DNA from: Humulus lupulus
Lineage: Eukaryota > Streptophyta > Magnoliopsida > Rosales > Cannabaceae
DNA length: 64,000 nt
NCBI RefSeq assembly: GCF_963169125.1
Contig: NC_084796.1
Location: forward strand, 213,097,948-213,161,947
Reading direction: 5' to 3'
The position numbers and the translations under genes were made by a program. How positions within the stretch are numbered: position 1 is the stretch's first letter; every line of letters starts with the position of its first letter. A model generated the notes under the pieces. It was not told where the DNA came from and made no database searches. It saw only the letters and a program-made list of their open reading frames with translations. This document shows positions 25,637 to 36,440 of the stretch, in pieces.

Positions 25637-25655
25637 CACTTTTGAGGGGGCAAAA
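25637..25655 (+). promoter_or_regulatory. Element A polypurine tract
   Basis: 'cacttttgagggggcaaaa' directly precedes the 3' LTR start TGTTACA. The same tract precedes the 3' LTRs of elements B (33009-33027) and C (minus strand, 54837-54855). This is the expected primer site for plus-strand DNA synthesis. Confidence 0.88.
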
Positions 25656-26425
25656 TGTTACACGCAAATTTCGAAATCGTCATAAATGAGCCTCGAAATG
25701 TAGGCTCGTAAAGTGTAAACTCGAAAATGTTAAGTAAGGGCTCAACACTTGTGTAAATTAACATGTTTCCTGTCTTGTTCCTATTGGCGATCGAGCATCA
25801 GTTAAGAAGGTTCGAGCTTAAGCATCAAGCTCGAAAGGATGGATCTTCTCTGAGGTATATGAGTGCAATTCGAACCTTCATTACAAGCTTGATGAGTTTA
25901 ATCTCCGGATGTTAAGCTCGATGAAATCGCTGGCTAAGGATGAGGCTAACTAGAATGATGAGCTCTTGATGTTGGCCGATCTCGAAAGTGTGTAAACTGT
26001 ATGTTCGAGTTCGGTAACTCAGTTTGAATGTGTTTGCTGTTAGGAAATTCCTATTCCTTGGGGATTTGTTATTATCTGATATTAAATCCCAATTATCATG
26101 GGATATTATATGATTAATGTATTTAATTATTTGTATTTGAAATTTGAATTGTAACTTCCCAAAATAAAGGGAAGATATTTTGTTAACCAGTCTATAAAAA
26201 GACTGGAGAATTTGATTTGTGGATACACACAATTTGGTACTAAGAATACTATGCTAAATTGCTTTGTAAAAGCTTTAAGAGAATACCACCACTCAATAAT
26301 ATTGACTCGTGGACTGGGCAGATTTTAACTACTGAACCACGTAAAATCCTGAATGTTTTTATTTATTTTCTTAATTATGTGTTTAGTGCTCTTCAGATTT
26401 AAGTTGACAAAAAACGACGTCAACA
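25656..26425 (+). repeat. Element A 3' LTR (770 bp)
   Basis: It begins TGTTACACGC, ends GACGTCAACA, and is followed by the target duplication ATAGT. It shares 'actcgtggactgggcagatt' with the 5' LTR region and, in part, with the unrelated-looking LTR at 41910-42824. Confidence 0.92.
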
Positions 26426-26430
26426 ATAGT

Positions 26431-26888
26431 TAAAATTTATATGTATAAGAATATGTATATATATATATTTTAATTAGAGTTTTGAAAAGAAAAAAAAATT
26501 GTCCTAACAACTTTAAAAAATAAAATAAAAACCAAGTAAATAATTGATTAGAAAAGAAAAAAAGAAAATGATCTTATTTGTTAATTTTATGGGGTTTTTG
26601 CTGCAAAAATACTCAGTGTTTACCGATTGTAGCATTTAAATATGCAATTTTTTCTATGGAAAAAATACTCGAATTTTTTAAAATGTAGCATTTAGATACC
26701 TAAACTTTTTATTTTATGGAAAAATATCCAAAATTGCTAAAACATTGCACTTTTACTACATAAACAATAAAAATAATTAATATAATATATTTTAAGTTAT
26801 AAAGAATCGTTAAAATTATATAATAATATAAAATAATAACCTAAATTAATTCTAAAATTAAAAATAGTTTTAATAGTTATTTACCTAT
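26431..26888. repeat. AT-rich spacer with about 2.7 tandem 56-60-bp units
   Basis: Between elements A and B, units beginning 'aaaaatactc...tgtagcattta...tatgga' repeat at 26605-26660 and 26661-26720, with a partial third to about 26760. Nothing coding is seen in the rest of the stretch. Confidence 0.6.
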
Positions 26889-27537
26889 TGTGTCGAATAA
26901 TGGAACACAATTCGACAGTGATTTGTTCACACATTTCTGCGAAAAAAATGGGATAATTAAAAGTTTTTCTTTTGTGGCCCATCCACAGGGAAATGGCCAG
27001 GTCAAAGCAATAAACAAGACTCTAAAGAGTTCTATGAAGAAAAGGCTAGAAGAAGTTAAGGGAAGATGGTCGGAGGAACTACCTCAAGTCCTGTGGGCAT
27101 ACAAAACGATAGCAAAATCCTCAACGGGGCATTCCCCTTTCTCCCTGGCTTATGGATGCGAGGCCATGTTGCCTATCGAGGTCGAAATCCCAACTATAAG
27201 GCGCGATGCATACGATCAAACCTCGAACCAATCACAGCTCGAAGAAAGTTTGGATCTTATCGAAGAAAGAAGAGACGAAGCCTAGTTGAAAAATGTTGCA
27301 TACCAGTAGAGGACTATGAGATATTTTAACAAAAGAGTCCAAGATTAGAAATTCGAACTATAAGGGGGAATTGGTATTGAGGCACGTGTTTCTGGCCACA
27401 CGAGACCTGTGTTGGGAGGGACCCTACCAGATCGAGTCCACCATTCGACTTGGAGTTTATAAACTAGCAAGGTTAAATGGAGGATTAGTATCGCGAGCTT
27501 GGAATGGTGAACATCTACGACCTTATTATCAATAATG
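26889..27537 (+). pseudogene. Element B integrase fragment
   Basis: The open part (to 27285) reads VSNNGTQFDSDLFTHFCEKNG, then HPQGNGQVKAINKTLKSSMKK with the third catalytic residue region changed (family NGQxEA/VEA; Lys-Ala here). It continues WAYKTIAKSSTGHSPFSLAYGCEAMLPIEVEIPTIRRDAYDQ. The second catalytic Asp position is Asn (SNNG). The C-terminal domain continues in other frames to a stop near 27535-27537. Confidence 0.85.
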
Positions 27538-28429
27538 TAGGAATGATGTTTATTCATTTTAACCAAGCTTGTATTTAATTTTTGCTTTTTGTCAATAAAG
27601 CACTGAATTTCATTCAAATATTGTATTTGTATTATTATTTTTTTTTGCAAGCCCTCAAAATTCAATAACCTAAGATCACAATAATAGGATATTAAGGGGA
27701 CATAAGTGGTATACAATTATACCATAAGCTCGAAAAAATATAACATAAATAAAAATATACTCTTATAGCAATGTATGGATTGTTAACCTAGCATGAAGAA
27801 AACAATAATTGTATGGACTATTAACCAAACACAAACTAAAGAAATCTGGAACAAACCAGCAAGACCTAATCAACACCGTCAAAAGTTGGAATTCTAGATA
27901 AACCAACAAAAAAGCATAAGTCGAGACTAGGGTTGGAAATTTTCGCAAACAAGTTTCGACCTCGTAATCTCTAGATCATACTAGAGGATTATGGAAAGTA
28001 ACTAGAAAAAACAAAATATAACTAGACTAACGAGGTTACACACCATTAAGTATTTTTTAAAGATACATGGTAAAAGTAAAGTTCAATCTTGACAATAACG
28101 AAGTCGAACATGGGCATTTCAAATAAACTATGCATGAATGTATTGAAATTTGAACTTAAACCCAATGTATGTTTGTACAAATAAACAAGTATAAAAGTAG
28201 ATCTTTAATAATAATATGCTCAAAATATTTCGATCCAAAAATATGATGTATAATATTAAGGCAAAAAGCTAAAGGTAGATAATGTGCAAAAAGGTTTTCA
28301 AGCTAGAAAGTTAAAAGCATAAAAACTACTATTAAAATATAGCATTCACGAGATAATCAAAATAGCTCAAACTCGAGCTGTAAATTTTCTTTGCCCCAAG
28401 GGCATAAAAGATATATAGTGTAATTACAA

Positions 28430-31400
28430 AAATTATAAGGGACGCAACCATATGCGAGACAACTCAGTGTTGGTCAACTGAACCAAACTCGTCCTCCTCG
28501 CCTTTGTCATCCTCGTTCCTGCCATCTTGGGTAGTGGTTGTGACCTCCTCCTAGGCAAACCGAGCCTTCCATTTGGAGATGAACTCCTCTTCTTTGTCCT
28601 GGAGGAACGAAGTTCTATGTCGGGGTTCAGATACCACATCATGTACATAGCTCGGTACGTAGCCCAATCCTTCTTAGTCTTGAACTCCTCGAGCATGCGC
28701 TTCTTCTCGTCCTCAAGAATTTCAAAGGTGGAATTCTTCTCCTCTTTCAAGCGTTCAACCTCGGCCTTGGCTTAGGCCTCCTTAGCTCTGACCTGGGTTC
28801 CCTTGCCACGTTCATAACATCTTTAACTCGGATGCGAGCCTGGTTTGTTTCATAACCCAGGGTTTCCGCCGTCGCCATCTTTGAGGAGAATACAGAACTC
28901 TGGCGAAGGAGACCAAGAAGAGCATGAAACAAATTTTTTTTAAAATTGTTAGAAAATAAACAAGTGACCAAAGAAAGTAAAAGTCATGGGGAACAGACTT
29001 AGGGTCCATTTGTTTGGACTTATTCTTGCCTCTTATCTGATTCGGTCAGATCTTTAACTATTAAGTGCATTTTTTTTAAAAATCACTTTTTATCACTTAA
29101 TGGGTCTTACCGAAAAAGATCTATAATGGGCTCTTAATATTATTAATACATATACAACTCTCTCTCTCTCTCTTTCTTTTATTTCCTTTGACATATTAGG
29201 TATTCCACTTCTTCTTTAATCTCTCTGCCGCAATGAAATCAAGGTCAGATTTTTGCTTTTATATTTTTGTTTATTCTTATCTTTTTTCTTTTGTTTTTTT
29301 TTTTTTTTGCTTAATATTGGAGGAAACAAATGAACCCAGTTGGAGAGCAGAAGATGCACAGTTCATGAACAATTTGAGGAATGAACTTGCGCTAAAGCTA
29401 TTGCAAAGAAGAGGAAACAATTAATACTTTAAATTCTTCAAATTGATTATGTTTTGTATTTGAATACTTGTATACTTTTTTTTTTAAATAAAATATAATA
29501 TTATAAATTTATTAATAATATATAATTAAAAATTCTGATATGATATCTTATTATTCAAGTGTGCATTCAGATGTGAAAAAAACAAACAGTCTTAATATTT
29601 TTGTATTCAGATTCAAATATGATATCTTATTATTCAGATGTGCATTCAGATTCAGATGTCCGGATCTTAAAAAAAACAAATGCACCCTTACTGAAACCCT
29701 GAGCTCCATTGTTTGGTCGGTGAGGCGTGTGGAATTGTCCCCCCTCAAAAGTCGCCACACATTGGCATCGGGATTGCTGCAGGACTGGCCTGTTTAGGAC
29801 AACAGGTCTGAGCAAAGGTTGGCTCTGCCACGTTCTTCAGAGGGTACTCCTGTGCGTATGATGACACCACAAACTTGCGGACCACGGTCAGGGCACCTGT
29901 AGGCTTGAGGGTCGATGGAGGCACGAATTGTTTGTCTTTGTCTCTAGTAGAGATAAGTTGGGGAGGTGGCATGGTCTCCGAAGGCTCAGTGGTGGCGACC
30001 GTTGAGGTAGTGAGAGCTGTGTCAGAAACCACGTTTGTAGAGTCCAGAGCCTAGGCCTTGGGCTTGGAAGAGGCAGGCTTCGAGGGAGAGGACTCAATGA
30101 TCTTGGTCGACTTCGAGGTCGGCCCTTTCTTCGAGGTTGCATGACCTCGTTTGGTACCTCGAGGCTTGGGGGGCTGTCTCGAAAGGTTGTCTAGATCTGA
30201 CTCCATGTCACCTGAAAAGCACAAGGAAGATTAATCAAGCCGAGAAAGAAAAAAGTCATACACATTTTAATAAGTGAAAAAGACTAAGTGTCAAGAACCT
30301 AACAGGAGGACTCACTGGAGCTCGAACTTGGGGACCAGGAAATTCCCCTGTCTTCTGACGAGGCCATGGGAGTCCCCTCCCTAATGGTGGGGGACATCCT
30401 CAAGAGGTCCCTATAGTCGTTTGTGCCATATTTCACTGCTACCCAATCCTAAACCTCATTTAAGCTATATATGATTTGGTATTTACCTAGCCAACTATCA
30501 AACCTATGGGCTCTAAGGTCTACTATCGACCATGCTAGGAAGTTATCCCTGGGGGTCCTCAAAGAGAATCATTACATCGGGTTCGTACTTAAATAACGAC
30601 GGAGACCACATGGATGAGTCGAGCACGACTTTACCTCTTGACGATCTCGCTGAGGCCTTATCCTGTGCCTCATTTCCTGAGCCCGAGGGTTCGAATGAGT
30701 GAGGTCTATGGGCTCGAGAGTTTTGACCTGCGTGTTTTCCTCTCACGGGGAGGTTGGTGGTAGGCACGGGCACGTCCTCCCATCTCGCATATTTACGGTT
30801 GCTTGAGTCGTCAGTGGCCTCACCTTCTTCTAGAAGGATGCAAAGCAAAAGCTTGTCCTCATGGAGAAGGTAAGAGAGGGATCATCGACCATAGGGAAGC
30901 TTGACGATAGCTTCCCTATGTTCCCTCATGGTATTCGTAGGCTGGGGATGATGGCAGGTGGCTATATAAAAGGTTTGAGCAAGTCAGTTGGGCTCGCAAA
31001 TTAAAGGGAAATTTAATCAGAAAACACAAGTAAGAAACTTATGAATTCTCCGAAAGGAGTATAATCGAGAGGGAGCGAGACCGTCTGTCCAGAAGAAGGC
31101 AGTCTTGAAGTTCAGAGGGTAGTTTAGAATATCCTCGAACAGTCGCTTCTCCTTGGGGTAGCTTGACAGATAATAGAACCCATCCCCCACCATGAGCTCG
31201 GGAGGGGTTGCTTTTGAGGCATAAGAGGTATATGATCCCATGTGCCATAGGCTCCTCCCATCCCATCTCTTTGTACATCGACTTTTATGCGGACAGAACC
31301 CTGTACGAGTCTGTTTGGAGTTGGAATGGAGCTATGCCTGGGTAGTCTAGAAAGCTCCAGAAGTAATCCTTCAGGGGCAGTAAAGCCCTAGTTTGTAAAT

Positions 31401-32540
31401 ACTCACGACTCTAGGCTGCGAGCTTGACTTTTCTATCTGGATCATCTTCGTCAAGAGCAAAACAACTCCTAACGTCGGAGCTGGTAGTGTGACAGACTAA
31501 CTTGCCAAAGAGCTTTAACCTATGACAAGAGATGAGCTCAAAATTTTGTCGAGTCGAGGTTATGGAACTTTGGTAGTGTTCAGCCTCGAAGAAAGAACTC
31601 TCCGAGACCGAGATGGAAAGGGATTTGGGAGCTTTGGGTGGTTGGTTAGAAGGACCCTCCATAAGGCTGAATGCGAGCTCACTAGGTGGAAAGGCTATGG
31701 TAACTTTAAGTTTGGGGTCTAATGGAATAGGCTGGATCTCGGGATCTGGGTCAGGGTAGGCTGCAACTCAGAGTCTCTTCCTTTTTCTCTCTTCGACCTC
31801 ATCGATCTGACGTCAAAAGTGGTCTCGTATATCCTCTTGCTCGCATTGTTATTTGTGCTCGCGGATCAGTCGCTGATTTTGGATAAAAGACGATCCAGGA
31901 CTGGGAGTTTATGGGTGGTAAGGGATGGAAATCTTGGGCCCCCACCAATTCTTAGAGTACAGTGACATCTAGCAAGGAAGAAAAAGGTGAGGGCATATTA
32001 TATAAAAAAAATAAAAGAAGAAGGGGTTAAAATCTTGATAACTCGAGCTCGAGGTAATGAGATCACTCTAATCGAGCCTGAATGCTGGAAAAGGCGAGAT
32101 TGACTCGGATGTCTATCCCGAACTATTGTAAAGTTCGGGCATCGAGCGTGTACCCACGCGAGAGTCGAACAGTTATTACCGGTCTTAAAAGAATCCTGAA
32201 TTTCTAGGGAAAAAGTTGGCAGTTACCCGAAAAGAAGATATTTTTGGGATTCGTGCATTAAAACCCTAATCCAAAACCCTATTTCTTAAGCTACACGAAA
32301 CCTATGACCAAATACCCCATTACCTGAAAAACTCCGTTTTTACATGTTTCTACAATAGTTTTTTGGTCTAAACCGTGATCCTAATCATACCAAATCTACT
32401 CAAATAAAAAACTTTCCTAATGCAAGAGAGGCATCATAAAAATTTGGTAAAAACTAGAAAGGCATCCTCACGGATACAAGAAACTCGTAGAAAAGAAAAA
32501 AAAAATACATATATAACCAGGAAAGATCAGAATACTTACG
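28430..32540 (-). pseudogene. Element B antisense reading frame (Transposase_28-like)
   Basis: This is the minus-strand counterpart of 21780-25200. Leftward it shows LFEDILNYPLNFKTAFFWTDGLAPSRLYSFRRIH (31017-31241), a Pro/Ser/Lys-rich stretch near 29888-30142, and a coiled coil with KRMLEEFKTKKDWATYRAMYMMWYLNPDIEL (28433-28750). A GTAAGT donor on the minus strand (32534-32539) matches those of A and C. It is interrupted by a MITE at 29002-29687 and by stops. Confidence 0.7.
29002..29687. mobile_element. PIF/Harbinger (Tourist)-type MITE, 686 bp
   Basis: The termini are GGGTCCATTTGTTT and its near inverse AAACAAATGCACCC, flanked by TTA on both sides (28999-29001 and 29688-29690), the usual Harbinger target duplication. 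The right side carries a duplicated subterminal block ('gatatcttattattca' at about 29540 and 29620). A 63-codon frame at 29233-29424 (WRAEDAQFMNNLRNELALKL core) is the only coding-like content and I do not recognise it. Confidence 0.78.
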
Positions 32541-33008
32541 TGAATTGTATCGAGGATACGATGAGATCATCGACTGAAGAAGCGGAAGCAAGAATGATTT
32601 CACGAAGTCGAATGTACTGGAATGGCTTTGCTTCTTTGGTTTTGTAAACATGCGAAGCAAAAGAAAAGCTTTGGCTCTGGTTTTCTCTGGTATGTAATTT
32701 TCTGATAGGAAAAATGCAAAAGTGAAGGAGAATGGGGAAGACGTACATATACGTTAAAAAGGAATGGCAAGGGTCGAGTGAATATGGGCCCTTGGTTTGG
32801 GTTGAAAGATGATCTGATGGATCGGGTTTAATTCTAAAAATTGGCTGCAAAAAAGGTCATATGAAAGGACATGTGCAGAAAAAAAGAGTACTTGAGTGCT
32901 CTTGGTGTGCAATCCCCAAGTGGCGCGTGTCCGCACTCGAGTGTGGTAGGTGGCACGTTTTTCTAAAAGTGGACTTCAAAAGGTTTCTTCTCAGAGGATT
33001 CAAATCAA

Positions 33009-33027
33009 CACTTTTGAGGGGGCAAAA
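33009..33027 (+). promoter_or_regulatory. Element B polypurine tract
   Basis: 'acacttttgagggggcaaaa' abuts the LTR start TGTTACACCC, as in element A. Confidence 0.85.
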
Positions 33028-33679
33028 TGTTACACCCAAATTTCAAGGATGAATAAATGAGCCGCAAAATGTAGGCTCGTAAAGCGTAAGCACGAAAATA
33101 ACAAGTAGTGGCTGAACACTTGTATAAATATGCATGATTCCTAACCTGTTATTATTGGCGATCGAGCACAAGTTTAAAGGCTCGAGCTTATGTTTCAAGC
33201 TCGAAAGAAAGAATCTTCTCTAACGCATATGGGTGTTATTCGAGCATTAATTGCAGGCTCGAGAGCATTGGTCTCTGAAGATTGAGTTTGATGAAACCAT
33301 TAGCTGAGGAGGAGGCTGACTGGAATAACAAGCTCGAAATTATGTTGATCTTGAAAGCGCATTAACCTTGCATTTGAGGTGAGCAACGCGTTTTGCACAC
33401 AACAACCAACACGTTTTGCACACAACAACTGTTAGGAGATCCCTATTCCTTAGGGATTTGTTATTATCTAATATTAAATCCTAATTATCATGACATATTA
33501 TGTATTTATTTTATATTTAAATAATTGGTTGTAATTTTCATGAATTAGAATAAGATATTCTCCTATCTAGGCTATTAAATAGCGTGGTAATTTTCAATTG
33601 TATTCACGCACAAAATGATACATTTTAACAAATTGTTTAGTGCTTTTCAAAATTAAGTTGACGAAAAACGACTTCAACA
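33028..33679 (+). repeat. Element B 3' LTR (652 bp, with internal deletion)
   Basis: It begins TGTTACACCC and ends 'gacgaaaaacgacttcaaca'. Compared with the element A LTR, it has lost the segment between 'cacgcacaa' and 'ttgtttagtgct'. In its place is 'aatgatacattttaacaa', which also occurs just outside the LTR at 33680-33698. Confidence 0.88.
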
Positions 33680-33958
33680 AAATGATACATTTTAACAATT
33701 TTAGTATTTTTCAGATAACGTTTTTAAAATATTTAATTACTACATTGGGTAAATATTATTTTTTTGTTTATAAATAAGAAATGTTTTTTTTTTTTGAATG
33801 AATAAAAAATGTTTTTTATTTATTGATAATTTGATATTACGGTTTTATTTTGGTATTAATTAAATAAGAAAGGACAGTCACAAAACTAAACGTGGTTGAA
33901 GTTCTGCTGTTTATCCAGGAGTACCTACCTGAAGAAGAAGAAGAAGAAGAAGAAGGCC
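33680..33958 (+). promoter_or_regulatory. Promoter and 5' UTR interval of the small host gene
   Basis: This is the 279 bp between the element B LTR and the start codon. It is AT-rich, with a TATA-like 'tttataaataag' near 33768. A (GAA)8 run at 33931-33955 ends only 3 bp before the ATG, so the 5' UTR carries the microsatellite. The transcription start is not visible. Confidence 0.45.
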
Positions 33959-35764
33959 ATGTCCCGAAAAGGAGGCTCCGCCGCGTCATTGCAAAAGGAC
34001 GTACCATGGAGGAACACATCAGTCAAACCCCTCCCCAAAATCCACCATTCTCCTATTCTCCGCGTCGCTAATACTCCTACTTCCAATTATGCCCTCTTCA
34101 TCATGAAGGTTCCTACCTTCCCCTCTATTTTACTGCTTCATTTTTTTAGAAAATAATAGATATTGGTTTTTGTTTCATGGGTTCTGTTTGTTTATACGGA
34201 ATTTTATCTGGGCAGGAATCTAATCCAGTAGGGAACGGCTTAGCTGCAGAAGCTATTGTAGAATCAGCTGGGCCTGATTGCATCGTCCCAGGACAGATTA
34301 CTCCCGTCAGATTACTTGGTCTCAAGGTTATTTATTTTCTTTCACTTCTTTGCCTTCGTTATTGAATATAATTGTATTTGATGCATTTGGGGTTTTTCAA
34401 AGTTTTTTAGTTTAGTATATTTTGGCAAAATGTGTTTGTGGGAGCATTTTTATGGTTATTATGTTGAATTGAGTTGTTTTGTATATTTTTTCTATTTGTA
34501 ATGTGGAAAGAACCTTGTGCCTTTAACCTAGCTGGGTAATTTGCTAAACTAACAATAAGAAAGTTTGAAACTAACAAAATAATCTCTCTAAGTTTACACT
34601 AACTATCCTGAACCCAGTGTAAATTTAGGTCACTTTAGGATCGCTTTATGTCGCTTTGTGTAATTTTGTTATCGCTTGATTGACCATGAAGGGTATTATG
34701 CTATAATTTTTTTTTTTTGAAAAGTTAGCATTTTAATAAATATTTCCCTGAAAGTCTACAAAAGACTCAATTAAGTTTGTGCTGTGCTTGTCTTTTTTAG
34801 TCTGCAGCTGTTTTTTTAAGGCTATGCTTCCTATAGAAGAACATTACAAATTGCGCCATTAACCAAGTTTGTGCTATTATATGTTCTTCTTGGTATAGCG
34901 CCTAAGAAGAAGCTCCCCTGTTTTCTACACTGAAGTATATGATTCTTTTACAATTGATTTCTTGTTATTGATAATTGATTGATACAAGTTTCCTTCAAAT
35001 TGTGTTCATTATTGTCTTTTGAAGTTTTCTGTTCGATTATTCTTCATATATATTGTACAAACTTTAAGAGTATAGGTGACATTTATTATATTATTAGTAT
35101 TTTTCCTTCTTGTCGGTGTAGTAACTTGTGCTCTATCTTTTTTTATCTCACCTACTTTACTTTTCAGTCTCTTTTGTTTTATTTGATCCGCTTTTTGCTT
35201 ATAGGTATGGCCCATTGAGGTTAACCTGAAATTTTTGGAACCAGTTGGAAGAGAGCTTAAGTTGCTTGGAAAGGTAGAACTGCTTATACTTGAATTGTCT
35301 TTTGGTTATGAATTATAGTTGTTGAAACCATATTCGACTTCAACACCAAATGAAGAATCCAAGACTAGATGCCTGCTTGTTAAAAACGTTTATAAATTAA
35401 CAAAAAGGATCTAAGATTTGTTCCAGTTTTGATTTTCTTGAGATGGGGGACAAACAGTTGGTGAATCGTGATTGAAACTAGACATGAATGAGTTCATATA
35501 TGCTTGTCAAACCAAGTTCAGAGAACAAGATAAGCCTTTAACTTACCAGGATCTTGCTGTTTTGGCTCAGCTCAGTATACGATTTCGTACTCTGTTTCTG
35601 TGTATCAAAAAAGTTTGCATTAAATGTCTTTTCTAAGTTTTTAGTCACGATCATCGACATTTCTGCTTCCGCGTGTCCTGACTAATTCATTGGCTCCTAA
35701 TTCTCAAATGCAGTTCATGGATGATGCTGTCAACCTTATGAATAAATCTTTCATTGATCGTTAG
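33959..35764 (+). CDS. Small conserved plant protein of unknown function (126 aa, four exons)
   Basis: Exons are 33959-34108, 34216-34326, 35205-35273 and 35714-35764. All introns are GT-AG and phase 0, so the joins read cleanly (50, 37, 23 and 16 codons plus TAG). The N-terminus is basic and Ser/Thr/Pro-rich (MSRKGGSAAS, then PLPKIHHSPILRV). The middle is NGLAAEAIVESAGPDCIVPG followed by QITPVRLLGLK. The C-terminal half, VWPIEVNLKFLEPVGRELKL then FMDDAVNLMNKSFIDR, is amphipathic and probably helical. I see no signal peptide or membrane segment. The clean structure beside decayed transposons argues for a live gene, and the sequence has the look of a short plant-specific conserved protein, but I cannot name the family. 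The ATG was chosen because upstream codons are only the (GAA)n run. The element B LTR lies 279 bp upstream. Confidence 0.8.
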
Positions 35765-36240
35765 CACCATCAACTTCCCATCATCGATCTGCAGAACAGG
35801 TTGCTGAATGTTTTGGGCTCAAATTTTTGTTTCTTATTGTTATTCTTGCAATCAATGGAAGCCTAACCTGGAAGAGTGGCTATAGTAATCTCCCTTTATA
35901 TTTTGTCCTCTCATAATATTCTCTTGCTGATTGTATAATTTTTCGTGTTTAAATACATACAACAATACTATGTTCTACGTTTCAATAAATGCTCAGGCCA
36001 ATTCCTTTAGTTTTGATTTTATGGTTTTTAAGACTTGCCATTAGTGCCATCTTGTTTTACCCAAATGATCTTTAAGTTTGTGAATCTGATTCCCCGACTG
36101 TAAAGTCGTAAGCAGAACAGAAAAAATGAAGCTCTTGCCGTACAAATTTGAATCTCTCGGTAATGTAGTACATCTATATGCTGTTGTAATTGTTAGAAAT
36201 TGGTTAAAATGAATAAATGTTAGATTAATTTGGTACTGTT

Positions 36241-36440
36241 ACATAACCGGGGAAAGGAGCTCTCTGGGTGCTGCGATGCTGCTGTGACACCCAGACAGGG
36301 ACGCTCTCTTCCAGCGCTGTGGCACTGCCACAGTCCAGCAACATGCACTTTGCTAGGCACTGTGGCGTGGCTGCATTGCCTTTTGCCCAGATTAGTGAAA
36401 ATGTATGTTCTTTTAAAGAGAACACTCAGAGGTGCCAAAA
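36241..36440. other. GC-rich patch in the AT-rich 35765-37466 intergenic region
   Basis: About 200 bp with words such as 'gcgctgtggcactgccacag' stand out from AT-rich flanks. No gene, terminal repeat or target duplication was found around it. The rest of 35765-37466 shows only AT-rich sequence. Confidence 0.5.

Larger units (their letters stand above)
4674..26425 (+). mobile_element. Element A: full-length, decayed Tat-type Ty3/gypsy retrotransposon with four nested solo LTRs
   Basis: The outer ends are TGTTACA...GTCAACA, with the target duplication ATAGT at 4669-4673 and 26426-26430. The 5' LTR (4674-5006 plus 7532-7918) and 3' LTR (25656-26425) are clearly related. Inside, in order, are gag, aspartic protease, reverse transcriptase, a degenerate RNase H, a second RNase H, integrase, and a reading frame on the opposite strand. 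The dual RNase H and the antisense frame downstream of integrase are hallmarks of the Tat/Ogre/Retand lineage. Nested solo LTRs account for about 9.1 kb, so the original was about 12.6 kb. Every coding domain carries stops or shifts. Confidence 0.92.
26889..33679 (+). mobile_element. Element B: 5'-truncated Tat-type gypsy element
   Basis: It starts abruptly inside the integrase (TCGAATAATGGAACACAATT, the SNNGTQF motif). It then carries the integrase remainder, the antisense frame, the polypurine tract and a 3' LTR. The 5' LTR, gag, protease, RT and RNase H are missing. Order and sequence match elements A and C. A Harbinger-type MITE lies within it. No target duplication can be paired because the 5' end is gone. 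Confidence 0.88.
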
